Positions 9,875 through 19,035 of a stretch of DNA of 64,000 nucleotides are shown in pieces. Under the pieces are notes generated by a model. The model was not told the origin of the DNA. It worked only from the letters and a program-made list of their open reading frames with translations, and searched no databases. The position numbers and the translations under genes are program-made. This stretch comes from Lucinisca nassula. Lineage: Eukaryota; Mollusca; Bivalvia; Lucinida; Lucinidae. Position 1 is the stretch's first letter, and each line of letters starts with the position of its first letter. Location of the stretch: positions 129,267,027-129,331,026 of the forward strand of contig OY757013.1 of the NCBI GenBank assembly GCA_963580285.1. Direction: 5' to 3'.

Positions 9875-10047
9875 ATTTGGTTCCGAAGTTTACGTTAGTC
9901 CTCTGTATCTCTAATTTCCCGGCAGTATACCCAGTCGTCTGCGAACAGTCTTGTTTATGAGTCAATGTCTGGAAATATGATTAATATACAGGGAGTATAA
10001 CAGAGGACTAAGAACAGTCCCATTCGGGACCCAGACAAAACTGGAAC
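9875..10047 (-). pseudogene. LINE reverse transcriptase remnant with catalytic box
   Basis: Reverse-strand translation gives VPNGTVLSPLLYSLYINHIS and, one frame shift later, LFADDWVYCREI. The first is the G-T-V-L-x-P-L-L ... Y-I-N block and the second holds the F-A-D-D catalytic motif of non-LTR reverse transcriptases. At least one further frameshift precedes it (VLSG block). The fragment is inactive. Its relation to the forward-strand fragment at 9140-9262 is unclear. Confidence 0.75.
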
Positions 10048-10639
10048 ACACTCCATATACTCGCCATTAACTCATATTGGGTCCATATCATTTACAACAA
10101 GAGCTGAAACTATAGGTGACCAATGGCCCCCGTGGGAGCCAATTTCTGAGTTTTTGCATAATTCCAAGGGGAGATAATTCAGCCAAAAATGAAACAGAGT
10201 TATGGCCCTTGGTCAGAATGAGCAAATCCAAATCCCGCCCCCCCCCCCCCCCCCCCCCCACTGAATCAAAGATTCTCGGGGGTGGGGGATGGCATAAAAA
10301 CTTACCATTTTCAGTAGCAAAGAAAGGAATCTATAAATTCAAGAGTCTCCACTCCCCAACAATGCCGAAACTAAATAAGTTGGGTTTCAGTTGTTCATAA
10401 GTGGGGGATGTGGTAAAAACGTTCTGGAAAGCCAGAACAAATGTGTTCACCCGTCCCCTTTGTCCAAGATTTTTACCCAACCCTTTCAATTCGCACGTGT
10501 ATAAGTTCGGAGATCATAATGAGAATCAAACAGGCATTAATAAGTATGTAACAGCAAAATGGATCGTTTTGAATTAAAAACAGCATCATGTATCATGCAT
10601 GCCTTCGCTGGCGGATTAAAGAGTTTTATTTCAATTTAT
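10048..10639. other. Unassigned sequence with C homopolymer
   Basis: It contains an uninterrupted run of about 22 C at 10238-10259. No other repeat, splice signal or coding feature was recognised. Confidence 0.5.
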
Positions 10640-10937
10640 TTCGCCCCCGCCCATCGAGGCTTGAGAAATAAATTGGGCTGCATGGTGCTTCCACGCTGAG
10701 CTGAATCTGACCACAAACGAGTACTTGTAAACCGCTTAGAAGGACTAAGCCTGCCCAGGCAAAGCGGTGTGAGCCAGATCGTCCAATGCATATAAGCCTT
10801 CTGGGTTCATTGCGCGACAGGGCTTGAGATGTCATTTCATCTCAATGTCGGTTAAAAGTCCCACATAATTGTAAGCAATGTCTCCAAAATGACCTAAATA
10901 GTGTTTACGGGGACGTTAAATCCCAATTCAAACAAAT
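10640..10937 (+). mobile_element. SINE-I with 12-bp target-site duplication
   Basis: ATTTCAATTTAT occurs at 10628-10639 and 10938-10949, immediately outside the SINE. It is inserted at the inner edge of the inverted repeat copy that follows. Confidence 0.9.
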
Positions 10938-10944
10938 ATTTCAA

Positions 10945-11465
10945 TTTATGAAGAATATAATCCGTGTTTGTTGTTCCCAAATTGTGCTGACAAACCGCGT
11001 TATGGTGTATCATAACCCGTGGTAAGGTGTACCCTAACAAAAAATCAACCATTGAACCATCCACGGATTCAGTAGGTATTGACATGAACTTGGGCTCAAG
11101 CAAATGCATCAATGGATGCTTTGAAATCGCAATAACATATAAATCACAAAATAATTTGCACAAAAGATGTGTTACTGTCAAAAAACCTTTACCGAAGTAT
11201 GCTGGGGTTGGTGAAAACACACTAGACGAAAGAAAATTGTTTGTGTATTCGTTAATAATGAACAGAATTCTCTGCAACTGTGTCAGTAAATGGCAATACC
11301 ATTACTCTGTAGCTATGCAAAATAACCACCCAAAAAGATTAGGATCTGGGCTAAAATAAACCTTTTTCTTACCGAAAATACTGCTGTGACGTCATTATTT
11401 CTGTAGCGTTCGTTGTACTCTGTCGTGTTCGTTGTACTGCGGTAACCGGTGTGGTCTTAGGGAGA
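10945..11465 (-). repeat. Right copy of the ~500-bp inverted repeat
   Basis: It carries the same two conserved patches as 6060-6600 in reverse order and orientation. A 127-aa reverse-strand frame (10894-11277) covers the poorly conserved middle and I do not recognise it. Confidence 0.55.
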
Positions 11466-11497
11466 AATCATTAAACCAAAAGCTTTGGCGGTGATTC

Positions 11498-11733
11498 ATG
11501 GATATCCATAATTCGAATTATGGATATCCATAAATCGATCTGAATTATGGATATCCATAAATCGAATTATGGATATCCATAATTCGAATTATGGATATCT
11601 ATAAATCAGAGGAATAATGGATATCCATAAATCGAATTATGGATATCCATAAATCGAATTATGGATGTCCATAATTCGAATTATGGATATCCTTAAACCG
11701 AATTATGGATATCCATAAATCGATCTGAATTAA
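11498..11733. repeat. ATGGATATCCAT palindromic tandem array 2
   Basis: About ten units of the same ~22-bp repeat as 3985-4475, with the same AAATCGAATT and AATTCGAATT spacers. The rarer spacer AAATCGATCTGAATTA also matches array 1 type sequence. Confidence 0.95.
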
Positions 11734-11734
11734 G

Positions 11735-11935
11735 AACGCTGTAACATAATCATTACAACTCCCTCCTTTGTGGGTTCCAGCCTCACTCGGGCCACATGTG
11801 AGACCCCATGTTCGGCAACGGAAGTTCCTTCTGGTACTTCGGTTTTAACCAACCTCTGATTAACGATTGACTCTAAATGGCTGAAATAATCTTTTAAGAT
11901 CCGTGAAACCAAAACCTTAACAGAAAAAACAAACA
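11735..11935 (+). mobile_element. SINE-IV fragment
   Basis: The head is lost; from GGGTTCCAGCCTCACTCGGG the copy continues through GGCAACGGAAG, TGATTAACGATTGACTC and TGAAATAATCTT to an A-rich end. Confidence 0.75.
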
Positions 11936-12275
11936 AAAAAGAAGAAAAAAATCATCTACATGATGCTCTCACGAGACTGCGCGCATGCCTATGTGATTAA
12001 TTACATTTCTGTCAAGAGCTGAACGACAAGAGCACATTCCCTGACTATTTGTTGTTTTCTGAATGTTTCAGTGCATCCAGAAGAAAACGGTGGGTGTCGA
12101 GGTAAGGTAAGTTACTATGAAATTTGTTCTCAGTCAGTGTATAACATAACCCTAAATTACTTGGATCCCTAAATCAGGCGGCTTTTATGTAAGCTTTGTT
12201 ACAGATTCTGATTTTCATGGTCGATTGTTGTCAATGTGTGAGAGACTAGTGCACGTAATAAAACAAAAAGGGTAT
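11936..12275. other. Unassigned sequence
   Basis: No repeat family, RNA gene or coding-like frame was recognised. Confidence 0.5.
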
Positions 12276-12540
12276 TTGTTTGTTTGATTTGAGATTTGAC
12301 GCCCCCGTGAACATGATTTTGGTCATTTTTCAGGCGTTGCTTCCAATTGTGTGGGACTTTTAACCAACATCAAGATGAAATGACATCTCAAGCCCCACCG
12401 CCCAATGAAACGAATAGGGTTTATATGCATGGACGGTCCGGCCGATTCGCATCACTTCGCCTGGACATGCAGGGCGGTTTACCAGTACTCATTTGCGCTC
12501 CGTTTCAGCTTTGCGTGGACCCGTCTATGATGGGCGGGTA
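12276..12540 (-). mobile_element. SINE-I, head truncated
   Basis: The tail (GATTTGAGATTTGACGCCCC) and body are present. The head is damaged after GGTTTACCAGTACTC and ends in GATGGGCGGG. Confidence 0.8.
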
Positions 12541-12944
12541 TATCTCGAACAAAATGGGTCTGATATACATGCAAAGCCATATACTTTGGCACAGAATAAC
12601 TTATTTGCGTCTGACAAACACACGGAAACTAAACATCATTTGATTCCCACGGTATGTTTCTTCCTTTCGTCAAATAAGCTATACCGACTGATACTGAAAC
12701 TTTTGTTTTGGGTTACGCTAAATGACGGTCTAAATTACTGATTATTTCCGTATCTTTAATGATTTTCTTCTCAAATATCACAGACAGGGGGAGAAATGTA
12801 TGACTAACCTATATTCAAATGGTCAGCGAGGACTCTGAATGTGAAAACAATCTTTCTGATGTCGTCATAGGTCATTGCGCAGGTATCACTCTGTGCTCAA
12901 ACATGCGCAAGGACTTCTTTTATTTACTTAATTTTATTTTCGTT
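12541..12944. other. Unassigned sequence
   Basis: No supported feature was seen. Confidence 0.5.
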
Positions 12945-13162
12945 TTCTCCTCTCTATGTTTCTCTCATGTACTTATTGATACTTTTTTTGGCCTGTCTCC
13001 ATTGTGGCCGCACTTGTTTGGGAGAAGGCAGCACGCCGCAGAATCAAGTGCGTCTTTTTGGCTAGCTTGTTTCAGTATCTCTCAGAGGGCTGGTAGTCAT
13101 GCTGTGAGCAGTGGCAGGACAACTTTTCAAATTATGTGTGTCAAAAGTATGGTTAAATATGA

Positions 13163-13443
13163 CATCACGAAAACACGCCTATATAATTTTGACCCATTGA
13201 ACCCCACTTTTTTATAGTAAAACTGGGCTTTATAGGGGTAAACCTTATTTTTCTTATTTCTGATCTAAAATATAGATTCTGGGTACTCGTTAGAACCGCC
13301 TCGATGAGGCGGTTCTAATGAATACCCACAATCTATATTTTGAGCAGAAATAAGAAAAATATAACAATTTTTCATCTAAAAGATTTTTCATTTTTTCGGC
13401 GATTAAGGTTACAATGTATTTGTATAGGCGTGTTTTCGTAATG
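13163..13443 (-). mobile_element. MITE-A copy in duplication unit 1
   Basis: CATCACGAAAACACGCC at the left and GGCGTGTTTTCGTAATG at the right. The core hairpin is intact, with arms ATTAGAACC.. shifted slightly on one side (TAATGAATAC). Confidence 0.92.
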
Positions 13444-13682
13444 GTTTACACCTCTCTATGTGTCTCTAATGTACTTATTGCTACTATTTTTGGCATGTCT
13501 CCATTGTGGCCGCACTTGTTTGGGTGTAGGCAGTTCACCGCAGAATGACAATGCGTCTTTTTGGCTAGCTTTGGTAGCTTCCTGCCTTGTTTCAGTATCT
13601 CTCAGAGGGCTGATAGCCATGCTGTGAGTAGTTGTGGGACAACTATTCAAATTATGTGTGTCCAAAGTATGATTAAATATGA

Positions 13683-13787
13683 CACCACGAAAGCATGCCT
13701 ACGTAACTTTGACCCCTTGAACCCCACTTTCATACAGTAAAACTGGGGGTTATAGGGGTAAAATTATGAAGGTTGATTTTCGTGATG
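13683..13787 (-). mobile_element. MITE-A copy in duplication unit 2, core deleted
   Basis: The left end is CACCACGAAAGCATGCC. It is truncated after the GGGGTTATAGGGGTAAA block and rejoined to TTTTCGTGATG. Confidence 0.8.
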
Positions 13788-14049
13788 TCATTTTGTATGT
13801 ACTTTTTTGTTTGAGGAGTGTGCAGTGCAGTGTGTGTTTACTTTTTGGGCTCAAATACCCGTTAGAACCTTAACCTGATATATATCCGCATTTGTATTTG
13901 GAATATCAATAAGAGAATCAAAGCACTGAAAGTACTTGCGGTGCAATGCTGAAATAATGTAAATAAATATATAGCTTACAGTAGACATGCTCCAGACCCT
14001 TTCTCTTTTTCTCTTATTTTTTCTTGAAGGGACATAAAGTTTGTATAGA

Positions 14050-14306
14050 CATTACGCAAACACGCCTATACAAATACATTGCCACCTTTATCGCCGAAAA
14101 AATGAAAATTTATGATGAAAAATTGTGATATTTTTCTTATTGTGCACTCGTTAGAACCGCCTCATCGAGGCGGTTCTAACGAGTACCCACAATCTATATT
14201 TTAGAGCAGAAATAAGAAAAATAAGGTATACCCCGGAAACCCCAGTTTTATTATATAAAAGTGGGGTTCAAGGGGGTCAAAATTATATAGACGTGTTTTC
14301 GTAATG
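14050..14306 (+). mobile_element. MITE-A copy, complete
   Basis: CATTACGCAAACACGCC to ACGTGTTTTCGTAATG with a complete core hairpin (14150-14200). The flanks TATAGA and TTATAG are similar but no exact duplication abuts the ends. Confidence 0.93.
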
Positions 14307-14427
14307 TTATAGAATTCTGTTTTTCTTTAGTCCCTTGGCTAGAATGACTTGAGGATGGATAAAAGAGGATCCGGAAATAAACTAATATAAAAGGCAGAGA
14401 GAAAGAGAAATAAAACAAAAGGAAAGG

Positions 14428-14617
14428 TCTATTGCCAGTTAACTGGCAATAGCGGTTTTACGATAAAATCGCTATTGCCAGTTAACTGGTAATAGCGGTT
14501 TTACGATATAATTGCTATTGACAGTTAACTGGTAATAGCGGTTTTACGATAAAATCGCTATTGCCAGTTAACTGGTAATAGCAATTTTAACGTAAAATCG
14601 CTATTGCCAGTTGACGT
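14428..14617. repeat. Palindromic minisatellite 1 (GTTAACTGGCAATAGC unit)
   Basis: About five units of a ~39-bp repeat. Each contains GCCAGTTAACTGGC-type palindrome followed by AATAGCGGTTTTACGATAAA. Alternate units read as inverted versions, so the array is self-complementary throughout. A second array is at 15700-15893. Confidence 0.93.
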
Positions 14618-14721
14618 GCAGAATTATTCCATTTACAGTTATGAATGTAATGGCTTAAATGCATGTTTTTGTTTTTCTGCTTTGACCAAGCATTTCCATA
14701 TTTTGCATATGTAATCCATAA

Positions 14722-14940
14722 TCGCCCCAGCTCATCGGGGCTTCAAGAGAAATAGAATGGGTTGCATAATGCTTCTATGCAGAACTGAAACCAGCCGCAT
14801 GGCATATGAGTACAGGTAAACCACTTAGAAGTTTAAAGCGTGATGCGAGTCGGACCGCCCATGCATACAAACCCTATTGGTTTCTTTGGACGATAGGGCT
14901 TGAGATGTCAATTCATCTCAAAGTCCGGTAACAGTCCAAG
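14722..14940 (+). mobile_element. SINE-I, 3' truncated
   Basis: Head and middle are present to CTCAAAGTCCGGTAACAGTC. The tail is missing and a MITE-A fragment follows. Confidence 0.8.
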
Positions 14941-14951
14941 AATGCGGGTTA

Positions 14952-15057
14952 TTGATAAAACCAGTTCTTTGAAGGGGTTCTAGTGAGTCTAGGGCAGAAA
15001 TATGAAGTATATCAGTAAATTTAGACAGTAAATGTTTATAGGCGCGTTTTCATAATG
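14952..15057 (-). mobile_element. MITE-A terminal fragment
   Basis: It ends GGCGCGTTTTCATAATG at 15041-15057 and begins within a decayed core. Another MITE-A starts 20 bp further on. Confidence 0.65.
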
Positions 15058-15076
15058 AATTGTTATTCCAAACATA

Positions 15077-15395
15077 CATTACAAAAACACGCCTATACAA
15101 GTACATTGCCAAATTTTGATCAGAAATGGAAATTTAAGAAGCTAAAAGATATTCTTCATACATCTGTTCAAAACATTGATTGCTGGGACTCGATAGAATC
15201 GCCTCGACAAGGCAGTTCTATCGAGTATCCACAATCTATGTTGTTCAACATGTATTTCATGTAATCCCAGCCAGCTAGATTACAAAGACATCAAAGACAT
15301 CAAACCCAAGACCTCTAGCATCAGAGGCAAGTGCACTAACCACTTGAGTCATCACGCTCCTTGTAATATGTTTAGATAGGCGTGTTTCCGTAATT
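15077..15395 (+). mobile_element. MITE-A interrupted by a tRNA-like sequence
   Basis: The left end CATTACAAAAACACGCC and core (15185-15235, with ATAG/CTAT variant arms) are followed by a reverse-strand tRNA-like stretch at about 15280-15360 (ACTCAAGTGGTTAGTGC as A box). The MITE right end GGCGTGTTTCCGTAATT closes it. Confidence 0.75.
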
Positions 15396-15424
15396 GTTCT
15401 ACAATATAGATCATGTAGGTCCTA

Positions 15425-15535
15425 AACCCCACTCCACATTATTGTTCATATTTCTGTCCGAAACCAAATGTCATTCTTTACCCGTTACTCGTTAGAACCA
15501 CCTCGATGAGACAGTTCTAGTACCTATATACTGTG
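15425..15535. repeat. Decayed HP-core MITE remnant
   Basis: It keeps AACCCCACT..., then GTTACTCGTTAGAACCACCT and GAGACAGTTCTAGTACC. No termini remain. Confidence 0.6.
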
Positions 15536-15699
15536 TTGTTGGAAGCAGTAGGAACATACCTTTTACATATTTCTTCCGAAAATATTCGCATATATGTATG
15601 TCTACGTGTCAGAAATTCATTCATTTGTTTATTTTCAGTAGTTCGTTTTCATTCATGCTTCAATAACAATAAAAAATTGTCATAAGATATTTTATATTA

Positions 15700-15893
15700 A
15701 TCTTTTAACTGGTAATAGCGGTTTTACGTTAAAATGGCTATTACCAGTCAACTGGCAATAGCGGTTTTACGATAAAATCGCTATTACCAGTTAACTGGCA
15801 ATAGCAATTTTATCGTAAAACCGCTATTACCAGTTAACTGGCAATAGCGATTTTATCGTAAAACCGCTATTACCAGTTAACTGGCAATAGCCA
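15700..15893. repeat. Palindromic minisatellite 2 (GTTAACTGGCAATAGC unit)
   Basis: About five units of the same ~39-bp repeat as 14428-14617, 1.1 kb away. The intervening DNA is MITE-A and SINE-I sequence. Confidence 0.93.
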
Positions 15894-16023
15894 CTTCGAA
15901 AACAAAAACGACTCAAGTCACAGTGCCTATAGATATTTTTTTCTACTACCATAGCGTATTAATGCGTAATTGCTACCGAACATTACATTACGGTACCTCA
16001 CCGTGTGTTAAAATGACGTCTAT

Positions 16024-16269
16024 CATGTTGCCAAGACAAGTACTTTATTTTCGTTGAAAACTTGTGGTATTTTTCTTATCTACAGGAAATATATAGTTTG
16101 TGCGAGCTCGTTAGAACCGCCTCATGGAGATGGTTATAACGAGTACCCGCAACCTATATCTTGGAACAGAAGTTAGAAAAATAATGTATACCCATCTAAT
16201 CCCCAGTTTTCTACATATAAACTGGGGTTTACGTGGAGGTGTTCATTTCACGAAAACGTAAACGTGATG
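16024..16269 (+). mobile_element. MITE-B copy, diverged ends
   Basis: The core (CTCGTTAGAACCGCCTCATG... GGTTATAACGAG) and the TTCATTTCACG...AACGTGATG end are recognisable. The left end has decayed. Confidence 0.75.
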
Positions 16270-16299
16270 AAAACCTTTTGAACGAACTTCATTCCTTTA

Positions 16300-16610
16300 C
16301 ATTACGAAAACACGCCTAAATAAATGCATTGTAAAACAAACGAAATTTTAAGATGAAAAAATGTGATACTTTTCTTATTTCTGCCCAAAATATTAATTGT
16401 GTGTACTCATTAGAACCGCCTTAGCAAGGCGGTTCTTACGAGTACCCACAATCTATATTTTGCTCAAAATATAAATTGTGTGTAATTATTAGAACCGCAT
16501 CATCTAGGTGGTTCTAACGAGTACCCACAATCTATATTTTAGAGCAGCAATGAGAAAAATAAGGTTTATCTGTGTAAACCCCAGTTTTACCATATAAAAA
16601 TGGGGCTCGA
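16300..16610 (+). mobile_element. MITE-A with two consecutive core hairpins, no right end
   Basis: CATTACGAAAACACGCC starts it. A first hairpin (TTAGAACCGCCTTAGCAAGG) is followed after a short CTCAAAATATAAATTG linker by a second (TTAGAACCGCATCATCTAGG). It runs directly into the next MITE-A at 16611 without its own right terminus. Confidence 0.88.
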
Positions 16611-16894
16611 CATTACGTAAACGTACACGCCTGTACAAATACATTGCCACCTTTATCGCCGAAAATATGAAAACTTTATGATGAAAAATTGTGATATTTT
16701 TCTTATTTCTGCTCAAAATATAGATTGTCGGCACTCGTTAGAACCGCCTCATCGAGGCGGTTCTAACGAGTACCCACAATCTATATTTTAGAGCAGAAAT
16801 AAGAAAAATAAGGTTTACCCCTGTAAACTCCAGTTTTGCCATATAAAAATGGGGTTCAAGGTGGTCAGAATTATATAGGCGTGTTTTGGTGATG
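16611..16894 (+). mobile_element. MITE-A copy, head-to-tail with the previous one
   Basis: CATTACGTAAACGTACACGC to GGCGTGTTTTGGTGATG with a perfect core hairpin at 16735-16775. Confidence 0.92.
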
Positions 16895-16976
16895 ATATCA
16901 GAATTTTTCATCTGAAAATTTTCAATTTCTGATGGTAAAATTCCCAATGTATTTGAATAGGCGTGTTTTCATGATG
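16895..16976 (-). mobile_element. MITE-A end fragment
   Basis: Only the last ~80 bp, ending TAGGCGTGTTTTCATGATG, abut the preceding copy. Confidence 0.75.
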
Positions 16977-17428
16977 ATTTCACGGGTTCAGCATGTACAA
17001 CAAGGTGTGATAACCTGTTATAAATTTGTTAAATACTTAGTACACGTTTAATGTTAATTGATTCTACAGATCTTGGTATGTCTGTTTTGTCCATCTGTTT
17101 CTATTTTCATTTATCTATATATGCTGTTGTAAAGGCATTTTTGGGTCGTATGTAGTCAAGGTTTTTTTTTGTTTGATTTGAGGTTTAACGTGCCCGTCAA
17201 CACTGTATAGATCATTTTGGAGACGTTGGTTCCAATTTCGTGGGACTTTTACCCGTCATTAAATGACATCTCAAGCCCTGTCGCCGAATGAAAATAATAG
17301 GGTTTATAAGCATGAACGGTCCGACTCGTACCGCTCTCTCTGGGCAGGCTTAGACCATCTAAGCGGTTTACCAGTGCTCATGTGCAGTCGGTTTCAGCTC
17401 TGCGTGGAAGCATCATGCAGCCCATCTA

Positions 17429-17831
17429 CAGTAAAATTCCTATAATAACACCACCTTTAGGACTATTAAAAAGTGGTCTTAAAGAACAGTCCCAAAGTTG
17501 GTCCCTGACCAGAGGACATTGTGTGCAGAAAACGCGAAGGCAGGGTAACTGCACCCTTCTTAATGAGCTTTTTAAAGCAGAATCAGTCTTAACCCTTGAC
17601 CTGCTGAATATTTATATATGCCACACCCACTACTGATTATCAACCAATCAGATTACTTGATGCAAATTATTGCAACAAATTCATGAGCTGCATGACAAAC
17701 AATGAAGATCCAGATCAGATGGCTTCTTCAAGCCATCTGATCTGGATCTACTTTGTTTGAAAGCTAAGACATATCCGGGTTAAGCACGACAAAGGTTAAT
17801 TTTAGGTGGTCTTAATAGCGGAATTTCACTG
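17429..17831. mobile_element. pogo-like MITE (family K) inserted at TA in SINE-I
   Basis: Ends CAGTAAAATTCC and, inverted, CAGTGAAATTCCGCTATTAA. The host gives TA on the left and CA (mutated TA) on the right. Internal sequence AAGTGGTCTTAAAGAACAGTC and TGGTCCCTGACCAGAGGAC matches the copy at 5616-5774. A TTAA-flanked element sits inside it. Confidence 0.88.
17589..17783. mobile_element. TTAA-flanked (piggyBac-like) MITE nested in family K
   Basis: TTAA at 17589-17592 and 17780-17783 bounds CCCTTGACCTGCTGAATATT and, inverted, CCCGGATATGTC. The interior holds a perfect family-P hairpin (17706-17750) built on AGATCCAGATCAGATGGCTT. Confidence 0.75.
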
Positions 17832-17932
17832 CATTTCTTCAAGCCCCAATGGGCGGGGGCGGAACTTGAGTCACAAAGGAAAGGGTCCACACTACAGTGA
17901 TGACTCGAACACGGATGACTCGTTTACCATAG

Positions 17933-18173
17933 TTAAGGGAATGGATACACCTTCAGGGGAGGCAACTCCTGCAAAAGTATTTTTGTCTTCCATGTGAATA
18001 GAGGTCAATTCTTAAAGGAAAGAATTTGCTTCTGAGGAGCAAATTCTTTCCTTTCAGAGTAGACCCCTTTTGCAGTGGGAGTTAGCCTATAGAAAAGCGA
18101 AGGGGAAGTCCCTAAAGTTGTCTCCCTTTGATAAATGGCGGACAAATCTGCCAGGTATTCCCATTCCTCTTGA
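17933..18173 (+). mobile_element. TTAA-flanked MITE family D, copy 1
   Basis: TTAAGGGAATGGATACACC at the left and GGTATTCCCATTCCTCTTGA at the right are inverted ends, with TTAA mutated to TTGA on the right. A hairpin over AAGGAAAGAATTTGCT lies in the left half. Other copies are at 40524, 46981 and 63399. Confidence 0.85.
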
Positions 18174-18178
18174 TTCGA

Positions 18179-18855
18179 ACGGAACCAGGGAAGGGGCATG
18201 CATTTGTTTTTTAATATGTTCGGCGAACAAGATATTTAGTTGTGCGAACTATCTTGTGCGCACAAGATAAAATGTTGTGAGGACAAGATATTATCTTGTG
18301 CGGACAACATATTATCTTGAGCGCACAAGATAATATCTTGTTTGCACAACTTAATATCTTGTGTTTGTTCGCACAACATATTATCTTGTTTGCACAACAT
18401 AGATCTTGGGAATATATATCTTGTGCGGACAAAATATTATCTTGTTCGCACGACATATTATCTTGTGCGCACAAGATATTATCTTGTGCAGATAAGATAA
18501 TTTATTGTGCGCTCAAGATATTAAGTTGTGCGAACAAGATACTATTTTGTGCCGACAAGATAATATCTTGTGCGCACAAGATATTATCTTGTGCGGACAA
18601 GATAATATCTTGTTCGCACAACTTAACTAACATCTTGTGCGCACAATATAATATGTTGTGCGAACAAGATATTATGTTGTCCGCACACGATAGTATCTTG
18701 TGCGAACAAGATAATATCTTGTCCGCACATGATAATATCTTGTCCGCACAAGATAATATGTTGTCCGAACAAGATAATATCTTGTCCGCTCAAGATATCA
18801 TCTTGTTCTGACAACATAATAATAAAAAAAATTCATGTCCCTTCCCGGGTTCCGT
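18179..18855. mobile_element. TIR element filled with 21-bp palindromic repeats, copy 1
   Basis: The ends ACGGAACCAGGGAAGGGGCA and, inverted, ACGGAACCCGGGAAGGGACA enclose about 28 units of a 21-bp repeat (18215-18815). The unit couples GTGCGCAC or GTGCGGAC with AAGATAATATCTT or AAGATATTATCTT. Because 21 is divisible by three, frames stay open on both strands, which explains the 171-aa frame. It begins 6 bp after family-D copy 1. No target duplication is visible here. Confidence 0.88.
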
Positions 18856-19035
18856 AGTTTTCTCTGTTTTATTATTTTTTTGTTGTTGTTGTTGTTGATG
18901 TTTTTGTTATATTTGAATATTATTTTGTGTGTACTCATTACAATCGCCTCGATGACATTATTGATCAATAATAATCATGAGGACAATAGCTTTTAACGGG
19001 TAGTAGTTTAACTTGAAAAAAAAGAAAAAAGATTC

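Larger units (their letters stand above)
12945..13787. repeat. Segmental tandem duplication, ~500-bp unit containing a MITE-A
   Basis: The block beginning CTCTCTATGT (near 12950) recurs at about 13450. Both copies contain GCCGCACTTGTTTGGG, TTTGGCTAGCTT and TATCTCTCAGAGGGCTG in order, and both end at AATATGACAYCACGAAA, the start of a MITE-A. The MITE was therefore present before duplication. In the second copy the MITE later lost its core. Confidence 0.85.
17163..17860 (-). mobile_element. SINE-I split by a pogo-like MITE
   Basis: The SINE reads to CATGCAGCCCATCTA at 17428 and resumes at 17832 with CATTTCTTCAAGCCCC through GGGCGGGGGC. Removing 17429-17831 and one dinucleotide restores the standard CCCATCTATTTCTTC junction. 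Confidence 0.92.

Noticed and set aside
10894..11277. 127-aa reverse-strand frame as a gene
   Set aside because: It starts in the SINE-I tail and crosses a repeat arm. No recognisable family; kept only as a note under the inverted repeat.
14428..14617. CRISPR-like array of palindromic repeats
   Set aside because: There are no unique spacers: the whole 39-bp unit is repeated, and the genome is animal. The same applies to the 21-bp, 22-bp and 30-bp arrays.
18296..18811. 171-aa open frame with heptad repeats (also 206 aa at 29200-29820 and others on both strands)
   Set aside because: A 21-bp palindromic tandem array is open in several frames on both strands; the frames exist because 21 is a multiple of three.
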